DNA from: Salaquimonas sp.
Lineage (GTDB): Bacteria > Pseudomonadota > Alphaproteobacteria > Rhizobiales > Rhizobiaceae
Reading direction: 5' to 3'
Assembly (NCBI GenBank): GCA_022340185.1
Contig: JAJDOK010000002.1
Location: forward strand, 1 to 33,322
DNA: 33,322 nucleotides
This document shows positions 23,519 to 32,133 of the stretch, in pieces (positions within the stretch are counted from its first letter, which is position 1; every line of letters starts with the position of its first letter). A program made the position numbers and the translations under genes. The notes under the pieces are model-generated. The model was not told the origin of the DNA, made no database searches, and saw nothing but the letters and a program-made list of their open reading frames with translations.

Positions 23519-26203
23519 ATGAGCGGTTCCTCACACAATGATGACGACATCCCCTTCTTCGGGGACAGCGCACCCGCGCCTCAAGGCGGTATCGCCGCGC
23601 GCGCGATGGCCGGCCGGCATGGTGGCGCGGAGCCGGCCTACCTCGCCGGGTTGAACCCCGAACAGCGCGAGGCGGTGGAAACGACCGAAGGCCCGTTACT
23701 GGTGCTCGCCGGCGCCGGCACCGGCAAGACGCGCGTCCTGACCGCGCGCATCGCCCACATTCTGGCGACCGGCAAGGCATGGCCGTCGCAGATTCTCGCC
23801 GTCACCTTCACCAACAAGGCCGCCCGCGAGATGAAGGAGCGCATCGCCACCTTCGTCGGCGACCGCGTCGAGGGCATGCCCTGGCTCGGCACCTTCCATT
23901 CGATCGGCGTGAAGATATTGCGCCGCCACGCCGAGCTTGTCGGGCTGAAGTCGGGTTTCACCATCCTCGACACCGACGACGTGATCCGTCTCCTCAAGCA
24001 GATCATCCGCGCCGAGGGTATCGACGACAAACGCTGGCCGGCGCGCCAGTTCGCCATGATGATCGACGGCTGGAAGAACAAGGGACTGACGCCGGACACC
24101 ATTTCCGAGGGCGACGCGCGCGCCTTCGCCGACGGGCGCGGCCGCAAGCTCTTCGCGCAATATCAGGAGCGCCTGAAAATCCTGAACGCCGTCGATTTCG
24201 GCGACCTGCTGACCGAGACCATCCGCCTGTTCCGCGAGAACCCGGACGTCTTGGCCGACTATCGCGGCAGATTCAAATACATGCTGGTCGACGAGTACCA
24301 GGATACGAACGTCGCGCAATATCTCTGGCTCAGATTGCTGGCGATGAAAACACATTCTTCGCTCACGCCAGATCGGCCGTTGGCCGATAGGCTCCCCAAT
24401 TCGTCTGAAAATCGGGGCGCGCCATCAGGCGCGGCCGCCTCTTCGGCGGCTGGGGAGGAATACGGAAGTTCCGCGTCACAATTTCCGGGAGATGACGTGG
24501 GAACACCCCCCTCCGTGGCAGGGCAAGCCGCCGCATCCAGCGGCGGCGCCAGCCCGCGAACGGACCCAGCGCCGGAGGGCGCTGCGGAAACTCAGAAAAA
24601 CAAATATTCGGCTGCGCCGAATATTTGCTGCGTCGGCGACGATGACCAGTCGATCTATGGCTGGCGTGGCGCCGAGGTCGACAACATATTGCGCTTCGAA
24701 AAGGACTTCCCCGGCGCCAAGGTGATCCGCCTGGAGCGCAACTACCGCTCCACGCCGCACATCCTTGCCGCCGCCTCGCACCTGATCGCGCACAATGAAG
24801 GCCGGCTCGGCAAGACGCTGTTCACCGACGCAGGTGTCGATCCCGAAACGCCGAAGCTTACCGTCTGCGCCGCCTGGGATTCCGAAGAGGAAGCCCGCGC
24901 CATCGGCGAGGAGATCGAGCAGCTTCAAAGGCAGGGTCACAATCTCAACGACATGGCCATCCTGGTGCGCGCTTCCTTCCAGATGCGCGAATTCGAGGAC
25001 CGTTTCGTTTCGCTGGGCCTCAATTACCGCGTCATCGGCGGCCCGCGCTTCTACGAGCGCATGGAGATACGCGACGCGATGGCCTATTTCCGCGTCGTCT
25101 GCCAGCCCGCCGACGATCTCGCCTTCGAGCGCATCGTCAACACGCCCAAGCGCGGAATCGGCGACACTTCCGTACGCCTGATCCATGACCACGCCCGCGC
25201 CAAGGGCATTCCGCTGACCGAGGCCGTCCGCGAACTCTGCGCGACCGACGAACTCAGATCGGGGCTGCGCACCACGCTGAAGACCCTGCTCGACGATTTC
25301 GACCGCTGGTCGGACCTGCTGGAAACCAAGAGCCACACCGAACTGGCCGAGATGATCCTCGACGAGTCTGGTTATACCGGGATGTGGCAGAACGACCGCT
25401 CGGCGGAAGCCCCGGGACGACTCGACAATCTGAAGGAACTCGTCCGCTCCATGGAGGAGTTCGAGACCATGCGCGGCTTTCTTGAACATGTCGCCCTCGT
25501 CATGGACACCGACAACAACGAGGCGCTCGACGCGGTCTCGCTGATGACGCTGCACTCGGCCAAGGGGCTGGAATTCGACACCGTCTTCCTGCCCGGCTGG
25601 GAGGAAGGCCTGTTCCCGCATCAAAGATCGCTCGACGAGAACGGCCGCGCCGGCCTGGAGGAGGAGCGCCGTCTTGCCTATGTCGGCATCACGCGCGCCA
25701 GAAAGCGCTGCTATGTCTGGTTCGTCTCCAACCGCCGCATCCACGGCCTGTGGCAGTCGACCATTCCCTCGCGCTTCATCGACGAATTGCCGGAAGCCGC
25801 CGTCGAGGTGCGCGAGACGGGCGGCGCCTATGGCGGCTACAATTCCTATTCGAGAAGCGGCGGCGGCAACCCCTACGGTGCCTCGCGCTTCGACGAGGAG
25901 AGCCCGTTCGGCTCGACCTATTCCTCACCCGGCTGGCAGCGCGCCAAGAGCCGCGATCCCGGCGCGGCGCGCACAAACTGGGGCAACCGTTCAGGCCCGC
26001 AGACGAAGAACCGCGTAATCGAAGGTGAACTGGTCGCGGCTTCCGTCAACCAGCCGAAATCGAACTTTTCGGTCGGCGACCGGGTGTTCCACCTGAAATT
26101 CGGCAATGGCAACATTGTCGCCATCGACGGCAACAAGCTGACCATCGATTTCGACAAGGCCGGCCAGAAGCGGGTGCTGGAGAGTTTTGTCGAGGGGGTG
26201 TGA
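23519..26203 (+). CDS. uvrD: UvrD/PcrA DNA helicase with a large in-frame insertion
   Basis: A superfamily 1A 3'-5' helicase used in nucleotide excision and mismatch repair and in clearing RNA polymerase or RecA. ATG 23519 gives 894 residues. Motifs in order: Q motif LNPEQREAV, Walker A LAGAGTGKT, Ia FTNKAAREM, II VDEYQDTN, III VGDDDQSIYGWRGA, IV ERNYRST, V LMTLHSAKGLEFD, VI RRLAYVGITRARKRC. The C-terminal VGDRVFHLKFGNGNIVAIDG is the Tudor-like domain that contacts RNA polymerase. Between motifs II and III, normally about 20-25 residues apart, there is a low-complexity insertion at about residues 277-366. It replaces the short loop joining the Walker B strand to motif III. The frame is maintained and all motifs are intact, so the protein is probably functional. 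Confidence 0.93.
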   Translation: MSGSSHNDDDIPFFGDSAPAPQGGIAARAMAGRHGGAEPAYLAGLNPEQREAVETTEGPLLVLAGAGTGKTRVLTARIAHILATGKAWPSQILAVTFTNKAAREMKERIATFVGDRVEGMPWLGTFHSIGVKILRRHAELVGLKSGFTILDTDDVIRLLKQIIRAEGIDDKRWPARQFAMMIDGWKNKGLTPDTISEGDARAFADGRGRKLFAQYQERLKILNAVDFGDLLTETIRLFRENPDVLADYRGRFKYMLVDEYQDTNVAQYLWLRLLAMKTHSSLTPDRPLADRLPNSSENRGAPSGAAASSAAGEEYGSSASQFPGDDVGTPPSVAGQAAASSGGASPRTDPAPEGAAETQKNKYSAAPNICCVGDDDQSIYGWRGAEVDNILRFEKDFPGAKVIRLERNYRSTPHILAAASHLIAHNEGRLGKTLFTDAGVDPETPKLTVCAAWDSEEEARAIGEEIEQLQRQGHNLNDMAILVRASFQMREFEDRFVSLGLNYRVIGGPRFYERMEIRDAMAYFRVVCQPADDLAFERIVNTPKRGIGDTSVRLIHDHARAKGIPLTEAVRELCATDELRSGLRTTLKTLLDDFDRWSDLLETKSHTELAEMILDESGYTGMWQNDRSAEAPGRLDNLKELVRSMEEFETMRGFLEHVALVMDTDNNEALDAVSLMTLHSAKGLEFDTVFLPGWEEGLFPHQRSLDENGRAGLEEERRLAYVGITRARKRCYVWFVSNRRIHGLWQSTIPSRFIDELPEAAVEVRETGGAYGGYNSYSRSGGGNPYGASRFDEESPFGSTYSSPGWQRAKSRDPGAARTNWGNRSGPQTKNRVIEGELVAASVNQPKSNFSVGDRVFHLKFGNGNIVAIDGNKLTIDFDKAGQKRVLESFVEGV
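24347..24627 (+). repeat. Palindrome-rich in-frame insertion within uvrD
   Basis: About 270 bp between the codons for LLAM and those for NICCVGDDD consist of perfect inverted repeats. They are ATCGGCC/GGCCGAT (24372-24388), CTCCCCA/TGGGGAG (24392-24398 with 24451-24457), CGCGCC/GGCGCG (24418-24433), GCCGCC/GGCGGC (24434-24450), GCCGCCGC/GCGGCGGC (24527-24547), CAGCGCC/GGCGCTG (24567-24584) and CAAATATTCGGC/GCCGAATATTTG (24601-24627). The coded peptide is rich in Ala, Ser, Gly, Pro and Glu. It looks like an intergenic palindromic repeat captured in frame. Both the boundaries and the origin are inference. Confidence 0.7.
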
Positions 26204-26227
26204 GGGCATGCGGCCTCCCCTCACTCC

Positions 26228-26394
26228 GCGTCATCCCGGTTGCCATGCAAACCGGGATCTATTTATCCTGTCATCTCGTTGGAAACGGTGTTTGGCGCGC
26301 AACCGTGCCTTCAACCGCGACTATTCTGTGTGGATACGGGCAATGGATCCCGGCTCGCTCCTGAACCTGTCGAAGGGCGCGGCCGGGATGACGC
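26228..26394. repeat. Dispersed GTCATCCCGG-type intergenic repeat
   Basis: The unit is bounded by a perfect 12-bp inverted repeat, GCGTCATCCCGG (26228-26239) and CCGGGATGACGC (26383-26394). Inside is a second pair, CCGGGATC (26252-26259) and GATCCCGG (26346-26353), and the phrase CTCCTGAACCTGTCGAAGG. I recognise this as a family of repeats common between genes of Rhizobiales. It fills most of the gap between uvrD and the GFA gene and has no coding content. Confidence 0.7.
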
Positions 26395-26419
26395 TGCAAA
26401 AGTAACGGGAGAAAACTTC

Positions 26420-26833
26420 ATGACGAACACCTATTCCGGCTCTTGCCAGTGCGGCGCGGTGAAATACGAAGCCACCGGAGAATTCCAGCGCTTCTTCCTG
26501 TGCCATTGCAAGCGCTGCCGCAAGGACACCGGTTCGGCGCACGGGGCCAACATCTTCCTGTCGCCCGCCTCGATCACCTGGCTTTCGGGCGGGGACAAGG
26601 TCAGGACCTATCTGGTGCCGGACACGCGGCACTCGAAAAGCTTTTGCGTCGAATGCGGCAGCGCGCTGCCCAGAACGCCGGAAGGCCAGCCCCTGATCAT
26701 CATTCCGGCCGGCAGCCTCGACAGCGCGGTCGATGCCGATATCCGACCGCTGGGCCACATCTTTCTTCAGTTCAAGGCCGACTGGGACGACCATCTCGAC
26801 GAAGTGCCGAAATTCGAGGCGCTGCCGGGGTGA
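26420..26833 (+). CDS. GFA (glutathione-dependent formaldehyde-activating-like) family protein
   Basis: A 137-residue zinc protein. ATG 26420 has GGGAGA 8 nt upstream; the longer open frame begins inside the upstream repeat. Seven cysteines match the GFA/CENP-V zinc pattern: Cys9 and Cys11 (SCQCGAVKY), Cys28, Cys30 and Cys33 (CHCKRC), Cys76 and Cys79 (CVECG). The family prototype Gfa binds the formaldehyde-glutathione adduct, but most members of this size have no proven activity. DTRHSKSFCVECGSALPR and IIPAGSLD are characteristic. Apparently monocistronic. Confidence 0.87.
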   Translation: MTNTYSGSCQCGAVKYEATGEFQRFFLCHCKRCRKDTGSAHGANIFLSPASITWLSGGDKVRTYLVPDTRHSKSFCVECGSALPRTPEGQPLIIIPAGSLDSAVDADIRPLGHIFLQFKADWDDHLDEVPKFEALPG

Positions 26834-26973
26834 GATCGCGGCCGGTCGGTCATTTGGACGGTTGCTGGAAGGTTTTGAGGACGCGTTATCGGTCGTTACG
26901 CAATAATACGGCGATCAAGACCATGACGTGATAGACTCACCCACCGACTCGCAGGTCGAGGGGGAGCGCGCGA

Positions 26974-28257
26974 ATGGTCCTTGAGGACTTTTTCAATCAG
27001 CATAATGTCGTCGATCTGAGTTTCTTCAATTTTCGCAATGCCATAACGGCTGCCTATTTCGCCGACAACGATTTGCGCATCCTCAAGATCAACGACAATT
27101 TCAAGAAGTTCTTTCCCGTCCTGGGCAATGTCACGAATGCCTATTTTCCTGACGTTCTCGAACAACTCGGCGTGCCGGCACCGCAAATCGAGGATTTCAT
27201 CACCAATATCAGCGAAAAAGGCTCCGTGCTGATACCGGAAGTGCACATCCGCATCGACGGCGAGGATCGCGTCTATTCACTTCTTTCAGCGTGCACTCGT
27301 GACGATAATTTCACGTATCTGAACGCGGTGCAGGGCCAGTTCGTCGATCGCACCGCCGAGTGGCAGCTTCGTCACGAACGCGAGGAACTGCTCGAGCAGA
27401 AGATACGGGATCGCGAGATCATCGAGGAAAAGAGCCGGCAATTGCAGAATCTGGCGACGCGGCTCGCGAAATACCTTTCTCCACAGATCTACCAGAATAT
27501 TTTCTCGCATGGCGATGAACAGCAAAGCGCCTATGTCCGAAAGAACCTGACGGTCTTTTTCTCCGACATCGTCCGGTTCACCGATCTCAGCGACAGCCTC
27601 GAACCGGAACGCCTGGCGACGGTCATCAATTCCTATCTGTCGGAAATGGCCTCGATCGCGCTCGATTGCGGCGGTACCATCGACAAGTTCATCGGCGATG
27701 CCATCCTCGTGTTCTTTGGTGACCCGGAAACCCACGGCGAAACCGAAGATGCGCTGAAATGCGTGGAAATGGCGTTGAGAATGCGCCTGCGCATCGCGGA
27801 ACTGCAGAAATACTGGGCAAAGAATGGTGTTTCCGACGGCCTGCAGGTGCGCATGGGCATCGCCAGTGGCTATTGTACTGTCGGCAATTTCGGTTCCGAG
27901 CAGCGCCTGGACTATACGGTGCTGGGCAGCCCGGTGAATCTGGCCGCGCGGCTGCAATCTTCAGCCCAGCCGGACGCCATATTGATCGACGCCGCGACGC
28001 ACAACCTCGTTTCCGGGCATGTCGCCTGCAAGCCCGGCGAGACGATCACGCCGAGGGGATTTGCCAGGCCGATCCAGATCTTCGAGGTCGAGGATTTCCT
28101 GTCGGAAGAACACCGGCAGCGCCGGCACAGGCTTTCACGGACTGGCGAACGCGTTGAAGTGAATGTTATCGACAGTTCCGACATCCGCGCCGCGATCACT
28201 GAATTGCGCCGCATCCAGGAGGAACTGGAAGCGCAATATGGCGGAGGCGGCGAATAG
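26974..28257 (+). CDS. Class III adenylate cyclase with N-terminal PAS-like sensor
   Basis: Makes cyclic AMP from ATP. The 427-residue protein starts at ATG 26974 with GGGGGAG upstream. Residues about 15-125 look like a PAS domain (AYFADNDLRILKINDNFKKFF... YLNAVQGQFVDRT), followed by a signalling coiled coil (about 128-165) and the catalytic domain (about 185-365). Metal-binding aspartates are Asp198 (FFSDIVRFT) and Asp242 (FIGDAILVFFGD). The ATP-selecting pair is Lys238 and Asp313 (RLDYTVLGSPVNLAAR), and the transition-state residues Asn322 and Arg326 are present, so it should be an active adenylate cyclase. No membrane helix is seen, implying a cytoplasmic sensor; the PAS ligand is unknown. 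It lies 117 bp upstream of the PPK2 gene. Confidence 0.9.
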   Translation: MVLEDFFNQHNVVDLSFFNFRNAITAAYFADNDLRILKINDNFKKFFPVLGNVTNAYFPDVLEQLGVPAPQIEDFITNISEKGSVLIPEVHIRIDGEDRVYSLLSACTRDDNFTYLNAVQGQFVDRTAEWQLRHEREELLEQKIRDREIIEEKSRQLQNLATRLAKYLSPQIYQNIFSHGDEQQSAYVRKNLTVFFSDIVRFTDLSDSLEPERLATVINSYLSEMASIALDCGGTIDKFIGDAILVFFGDPETHGETEDALKCVEMALRMRLRIAELQKYWAKNGVSDGLQVRMGIASGYCTVGNFGSEQRLDYTVLGSPVNLAARLQSSAQPDAILIDAATHNLVSGHVACKPGETITPRGFARPIQIFEVEDFLSEEHRQRRHRLSRTGERVEVNVIDSSDIRAAITELRRIQEELEAQYGGGGE

Positions 28258-28374
28258 GTTTTTTTTGAAAGGCGCTTGTGCCGCCACACCCCCATCACCA
28301 AACCGTCACCTCCTCCTCCTATTCCTCGAAGCCGTGTGCCCAAGTTAGACTGGCCGGGAAGCGGGAGTGATTCG

Positions 28375-29307
28375 ATGGACGACAAGACAAATGGCGGCGG
28401 CCATGAGAGCGGCGTGCAGGACTGGCTGCAGGCCGAACTGGAAGACACGCTGGACGAGGATTTCGAGCTGGAACTGTCCGAGCCGGCGCTGTCGCTCGAA
28501 CTGCGCGAAATCTACAAGAAGGCGCATCCCGCCACCATCGACCGCCACACCTATTTCCACGAGCTGATCCGCCTTCAGTCGGAATTGATCAGGCTGCAGG
28601 ACTGGGTCGAGCACTCGAAGGAAAAGATCGTCGTCCTGTTCGAGGGCCGCGATTCGGCCGGCAAGGGCGGCGTCATCAAGCGCATCACCCAGCGTCTCAA
28701 CCCGCGCATCTGCCGCGTCGTGGCGCTGCCCGCCCCTTCCGAGCGCGAAAAGACGCAATGGTATTTCCAGCGCTACGTGCCGCACCTGCCGGCCGGCGGC
28801 GAGATCGTGCTGTTCGACCGCTCCTGGTACAACCGCGCCGGGGTAGAGCGTGTCATGGGCTTTGCCGACGAGGATCAGGTCGAGCAGTTCTTCCGCGACG
28901 TGCCGGAATTCGAACGCATGCTGTTGCGTTCCGGTGTACGCCTCGTCAAATACTGGTTTTCGATCACCGACGAGGAGCAGCAATTGCGCTTCCTGATGCG
29001 CATCCACGATCCGATGAAGCAGTGGAAACTGTCGCCGATGGATCTGCAATCACGCGTGCGCTGGGAACGTTACACCAAGGCCAAGGAAGAGATGTTCGCC
29101 CGCACCAACATCCCCGAAGCCCCTTGGTATATCGTCGAGGGCAACGACAAGAAGCGCGCGAGGCTGAACTGCATCGACCACCTCTTGAGCCTCATTCCCT
29201 ATGGGCCGGTGCCGAACGAGGATGTCGCCCTGCCCGAGCGCGTGTTCAATCCCAATTACGAGCGCGCAGTGCTGCCGCCGGAACTCTACGTGCCGAGGAA
29301 GTACTGA
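28375..29307 (+). CDS. ppk2: Polyphosphate kinase 2
   Basis: PPK2 enzymes transfer phosphate between polyphosphate and nucleoside di- or monophosphates in the cytoplasm. ATG 28375, with GGGAG 8 nt upstream, gives 310 residues, the length of one-domain PPK2. The Walker A motif FEGRDSAGKGG (89-99), Walker B with lid arginines VLFDRSWYNRAGVERVMGF (145-163), and the family segment YFQRYVPHLPAGGE are all intact. An acidic N-terminal extension of about 40 residues is present (AELEDTLDEDFELELSEPA). Subclass (ADP- or AMP-phosphorylating) cannot be fixed from sequence alone, though class I is likely. The gene is followed by a strong terminator. Confidence 0.92.
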   Translation: MDDKTNGGGHESGVQDWLQAELEDTLDEDFELELSEPALSLELREIYKKAHPATIDRHTYFHELIRLQSELIRLQDWVEHSKEKIVVLFEGRDSAGKGGVIKRITQRLNPRICRVVALPAPSEREKTQWYFQRYVPHLPAGGEIVLFDRSWYNRAGVERVMGFADEDQVEQFFRDVPEFERMLLRSGVRLVKYWFSITDEEQQLRFLMRIHDPMKQWKLSPMDLQSRVRWERYTKAKEEMFARTNIPEAPWYIVEGNDKKRARLNCIDHLLSLIPYGPVPNEDVALPERVFNPNYERAVLPPELYVPRKY

Positions 29308-29337
29308 GGCGGGAACAGGATCAGCTGGAAAATTTTC

Positions 29338-29378
29338 GGAGAGGGGGCGTGACTGGAGTACAATTGCGCCCCCTCTCC
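29338..29378. terminator. Bidirectional terminator between ppk2 and emrB
   Basis: GGAGAGGGGGCG (29338-29349) pairs perfectly with CGCCCCCTCTCC (29367-29378), a 12-bp stem with a 17-nt loop. It is preceded by AAAATTTTC and followed by TT. It sits between convergent genes, so it could stop transcription from both sides. Confidence 0.65.
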
Positions 29379-29458
29379 TTCCCGCCTGTGGCAGGCCACC
29401 AGCCGCGGGCGGTACCCTTGTTTGCTTCCATGAAGCGGACGGCCTGCGTGGCTCCAAC

Positions 29459-31045
29459 CTATTCAGCCGTTGCGCGCACCCCTGGCCCGCCCGGCTGCGC
29501 CCCGCCGCGAGGTCCGCCACGCGCGGCCTGCGCTGGGAAGCGCTGCGGCGGCCTGAGCAGCAGCACGATCGGCATCGCCGCCAGCGTGATGAACATCATC
29601 AGCTTGAAGTCGTCGACATAGGCGATCATCAGCGACTGGCCGGTGATCATGTTGTTGATGATCGTCAGCATCTGGGGGTCGCCCGTCAGCAGCGCCGGCA
29701 ATTGCGAATTGACCGCCGGCGAGAACGGCGTGAGGTGCGCTCCCAGTTCGGCATGGTTGATCTGGGTGAGCCGCACCAGCACCGTTGAGACGATCGAGAT
29801 GCCGACGGACGAACCGATATTGCGCACCAGATTGAACAGGCTGGTGCCATCGGTCCGGTATTTCGGGTCGAGCGTCGCATAGGTCAGCGTCGACAGCGGA
29901 ATAAAAACCAGGCCAAGCCCGATTCCCTGGACGATGCCCGAAGAGATCAGCGGCCACTCGCCCATTTCGATGGAGAATTGCGTCATCATGTGCAGCGACC
30001 ATGCCGTCAGCGACAGGCCGGCGATGACCAGTACCCGGGGGTCGACCTTCTGCACCAGCCGGCCGACGACCAACATGGAGATCATCGTGCCCGCCCCGCG
30101 CGGCGCCATGACGAGACCGGTCGTGATCACCGGATAGCCCATCAGCTCCTGCATCAGCGGCGGCAGCAGCGCCAGTCCCGACAGCAGGATCATGCCGATC
30201 AGGAACATGAAGGCGAGGCCCATCGAAAAATTGCGGTCCTTGAACATCGTCAGATCGATGAAGGGTTCGCCATGCGTGATCGAATGGGTGATGAAGAACC
30301 AGGCGCCGGCGATCGCCACACCGAGTTCCAGCCATATCTCCGGCGACTTGAACCAGTCCTGTCCCTGGCCACGGTCGAGCACCATTTGCAGCGCGCCGAT
30401 GGCGAGCGACAGCATGGCGAAGCCGAACAGGTCGAAGCGCCTTGCATGGCGCGGTTCGTCCGGCATGAACGCCAAAATGCCGGAAAACGCCAATATGCCG
30501 ACCGGCAGGTTGACGAAGAACACGTAGCGCCAATTGAATACTTCCGTCAGCCAGCCGCCCAGCGTCGGCCCGATGATCGGGCCGACCATGATGCCGGCGC
30601 CCCAGATCGCCATGGCCTGGCCGTGGCGTTCGCGCGGGTTGATGTCAAGCAGGATCGATTGCGACAATGGCACCAGCGCGGCGCCGAAAACACCCTGCAA
30701 CAGGCGGAACGCCACCATTTCCGGCAGGCTGGTGGCGAGGCCGCACAGGACCGACATTCCGGTAAAGCCGGCGACCATGATCATGAATAGCCGCTTGCGG
30801 CCAAAATAGTCGGACATCCAGCCGGTCATCGGCGTCATGATCGCCGCCGACACAATATACGACGTCAGTACCCAGGTAACCGTGTCCTGCGTGGCGTTGA
30901 GGCTTGCCTGCATATGCGGCAACGCCACATTGGCGATCGTCGTGTCGATCACCTGCATGATCGTGGCCAACATGATCGCGATGGTCAGCGGCCCGTGAAA
31001 ACGGACCGTTATCGCGGGCTTGCTGACAGCCGAGGCGGCTTTCAT
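29459..31045 (-). CDS. emrB: MFS multidrug efflux transporter, DHA2/EmrB family
   Basis: A proton-coupled inner-membrane drug exporter with 14 predicted helices, 528 residues. Family marks include ATIMQVIDTTIANVALPHM (helix 1), the loop motif GWMSDYFGRKR, FRLLQGVFGAALVPLSQ, the antiporter motif GAGIMVGPIIGPTLGGWL, and WRYVFFVNLPVG. The C-terminal tail is a Gly/Pro/Ala/Arg-rich disordered stretch. Its start overlaps the emrA stop by 4 nt (TCAT at 31042-31045 on the + strand), so it is coupled to emrA. With the adaptor and a TolC-type channel from elsewhere it forms a tripartite pump. Substrate unknown; uncouplers and hydrophobic drugs are typical of the family. Confidence 0.93.
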   Translation of the reverse strand: MKAASAVSKPAITVRFHGPLTIAIMLATIMQVIDTTIANVALPHMQASLNATQDTVTWVLTSYIVSAAIMTPMTGWMSDYFGRKRLFMIMVAGFTGMSVLCGLATSLPEMVAFRLLQGVFGAALVPLSQSILLDINPRERHGQAMAIWGAGIMVGPIIGPTLGGWLTEVFNWRYVFFVNLPVGILAFSGILAFMPDEPRHARRFDLFGFAMLSLAIGALQMVLDRGQGQDWFKSPEIWLELGVAIAGAWFFITHSITHGEPFIDLTMFKDRNFSMGLAFMFLIGMILLSGLALLPPLMQELMGYPVITTGLVMAPRGAGTMISMLVVGRLVQKVDPRVLVIAGLSLTAWSLHMMTQFSIEMGEWPLISSGIVQGIGLGLVFIPLSTLTYATLDPKYRTDGTSLFNLVRNIGSSVGISIVSTVLVRLTQINHAELGAHLTPFSPAVNSQLPALLTGDPQMLTIINNMITGQSLMIAYVDDFKLMMFITLAAMPIVLLLRPPQRFPAQAARGGPRGGAQPGGPGVRATAE

Positions 31046-32133
31046 TCAAAGTATTCCTGCCAGCGCGCCTTGCCGGTATCGATTGACACAAAGGCGCTCA
31101 TGCCGGTGCGCAGGGCCGATGTGTCGGTTGCATCGATCTTCACGCGGACCGGCAGGCGCTGTACTACCTTGACCCAATTGCCCGTCGCGTTCTGCGCCGG
31201 GATCAGCGAGAACTCCGAACCGGTTCCCGCACCGATGCTTTCCACCTGCGCGCTGAAACTGACGCCGGGCAACGCATCGACGGTAACCTCGGCATGCTGG
31301 CCCGGCCTGATCCCGGAAAGCTTGGTTTCCTTCAGGTTCGCCTCGACCCATACCTGACCTGTCTCAACCAGCGTCAGCATGGCCGAGCCGGACCCGGCAT
31401 ACTGGCCGACATTGAGTTTCTCCGTCTGGCTGACGACGCCGTCGGCCGGCGCCTTGATCGTTGTGCGCTGCAGATCGAGACGAGCGTCGTCCAGCTTGGC
31501 CAGCGCCGAGCGGACTTCCGGATGGCTGTCGACCGACATTGCCGGCCGGCCGCTGAGAGCGGCCTTGGTGGCGTCGATTTCCTGCCGCGCAAGCATGACG
31601 GCTTCCTGCGCCGTCTGGTAGGAAAGCCGCAACTGATCGAGATTGGCCTGCGAAGAGTAGCCGCGGTCGGTCAGATCGTCATTCCGCTTCAGCCCGCGCT
31701 TGCGGATGTCGAGCGTTTCCTCGGCGGCGGCAAGCTTGGCCTTGGCGGTCAGATAGCTGATCTTGAGCTGTTCGACCTTGAGCCGCGCCTGTGCAAGCGT
31801 AGCTTCGGCCGAGGCGACAGCGATGCGATAAGGTTCCGGATCGATGCGGAACAGCGTATCGCCCTTGTGCACGAACTGGTTCTCGCCCACATCGACTTCG
31901 ACGATGCGGCCGCTGACATCACTCGAAATCAGTATCTTGGCCTGTTCGACATAGGCGTTCTCGGTCTCGATGTAGCGTCCGCTGGCAAGCCAGTAGGCGC
32001 CGCCGCCAATCGCCAGCACGAGCGGCAGCGAAACCATCAGCAAGGTGCGCATCGACAACAAGCGTCGACGGGCAGGCTTCGCCGCGTCCTGCGACGTTTC
32101 GTCGAGATCGGCCGGCTTGTTATGGACATTCAT
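31042..32133 (-). CDS. emrA: HlyD/EmrA family efflux adaptor
   Basis: The membrane fusion protein partnering EmrB. 363 residues: a basic cytoplasmic N-terminus, one membrane helix (about 29-50, LLMVSLPLVLAIGGGAYWLA), RYIETENAYVEQAKILISSDVSGRIVEVDVGENQFVHKGDTLFRID (EmrA-type lipoyl half), a long alpha hairpin (about 105-200), the second lipoyl half (TTIKAPADGVVSQTEKLNVGQY), and a beta barrel with WVEANLKETKLSGIRPGQHAEV. It is anchored by a helix, not by a lipid as in the RND adaptor at 4048. Its start overlaps the marR stop by 4 nt and its stop overlaps emrB, making a compact three-gene operon. Confidence 0.93.
   Translation of the reverse strand: MNVHNKPADLDETSQDAAKPARRRLLSMRTLLMVSLPLVLAIGGGAYWLASGRYIETENAYVEQAKILISSDVSGRIVEVDVGENQFVHKGDTLFRIDPEPYRIAVASAEATLAQARLKVEQLKISYLTAKAKLAAAEETLDIRKRGLKRNDDLTDRGYSSQANLDQLRLSYQTAQEAVMLARQEIDATKAALSGRPAMSVDSHPEVRSALAKLDDARLDLQRTTIKAPADGVVSQTEKLNVGQYAGSGSAMLTLVETGQVWVEANLKETKLSGIRPGQHAEVTVDALPGVSFSAQVESIGAGTGSEFSLIPAQNATGNWVKVVQRLPVRVKIDATDTSALRTGMSAFVSIDTGKARWQEYFE

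Noticed and set aside
24476..25744. A 422-codon minus-strand frame opposite uvrD, starting at the insertion
   Set aside because: I considered whether the insertion brought a gene with it, but the frame runs on opposite conserved helicase motifs and has shadow-type composition.
28259..28266. Run of eight T after the cyclase stop as a terminator
   Set aside because: No stable stem precedes it, so it does not meet the usual form of an intrinsic terminator.
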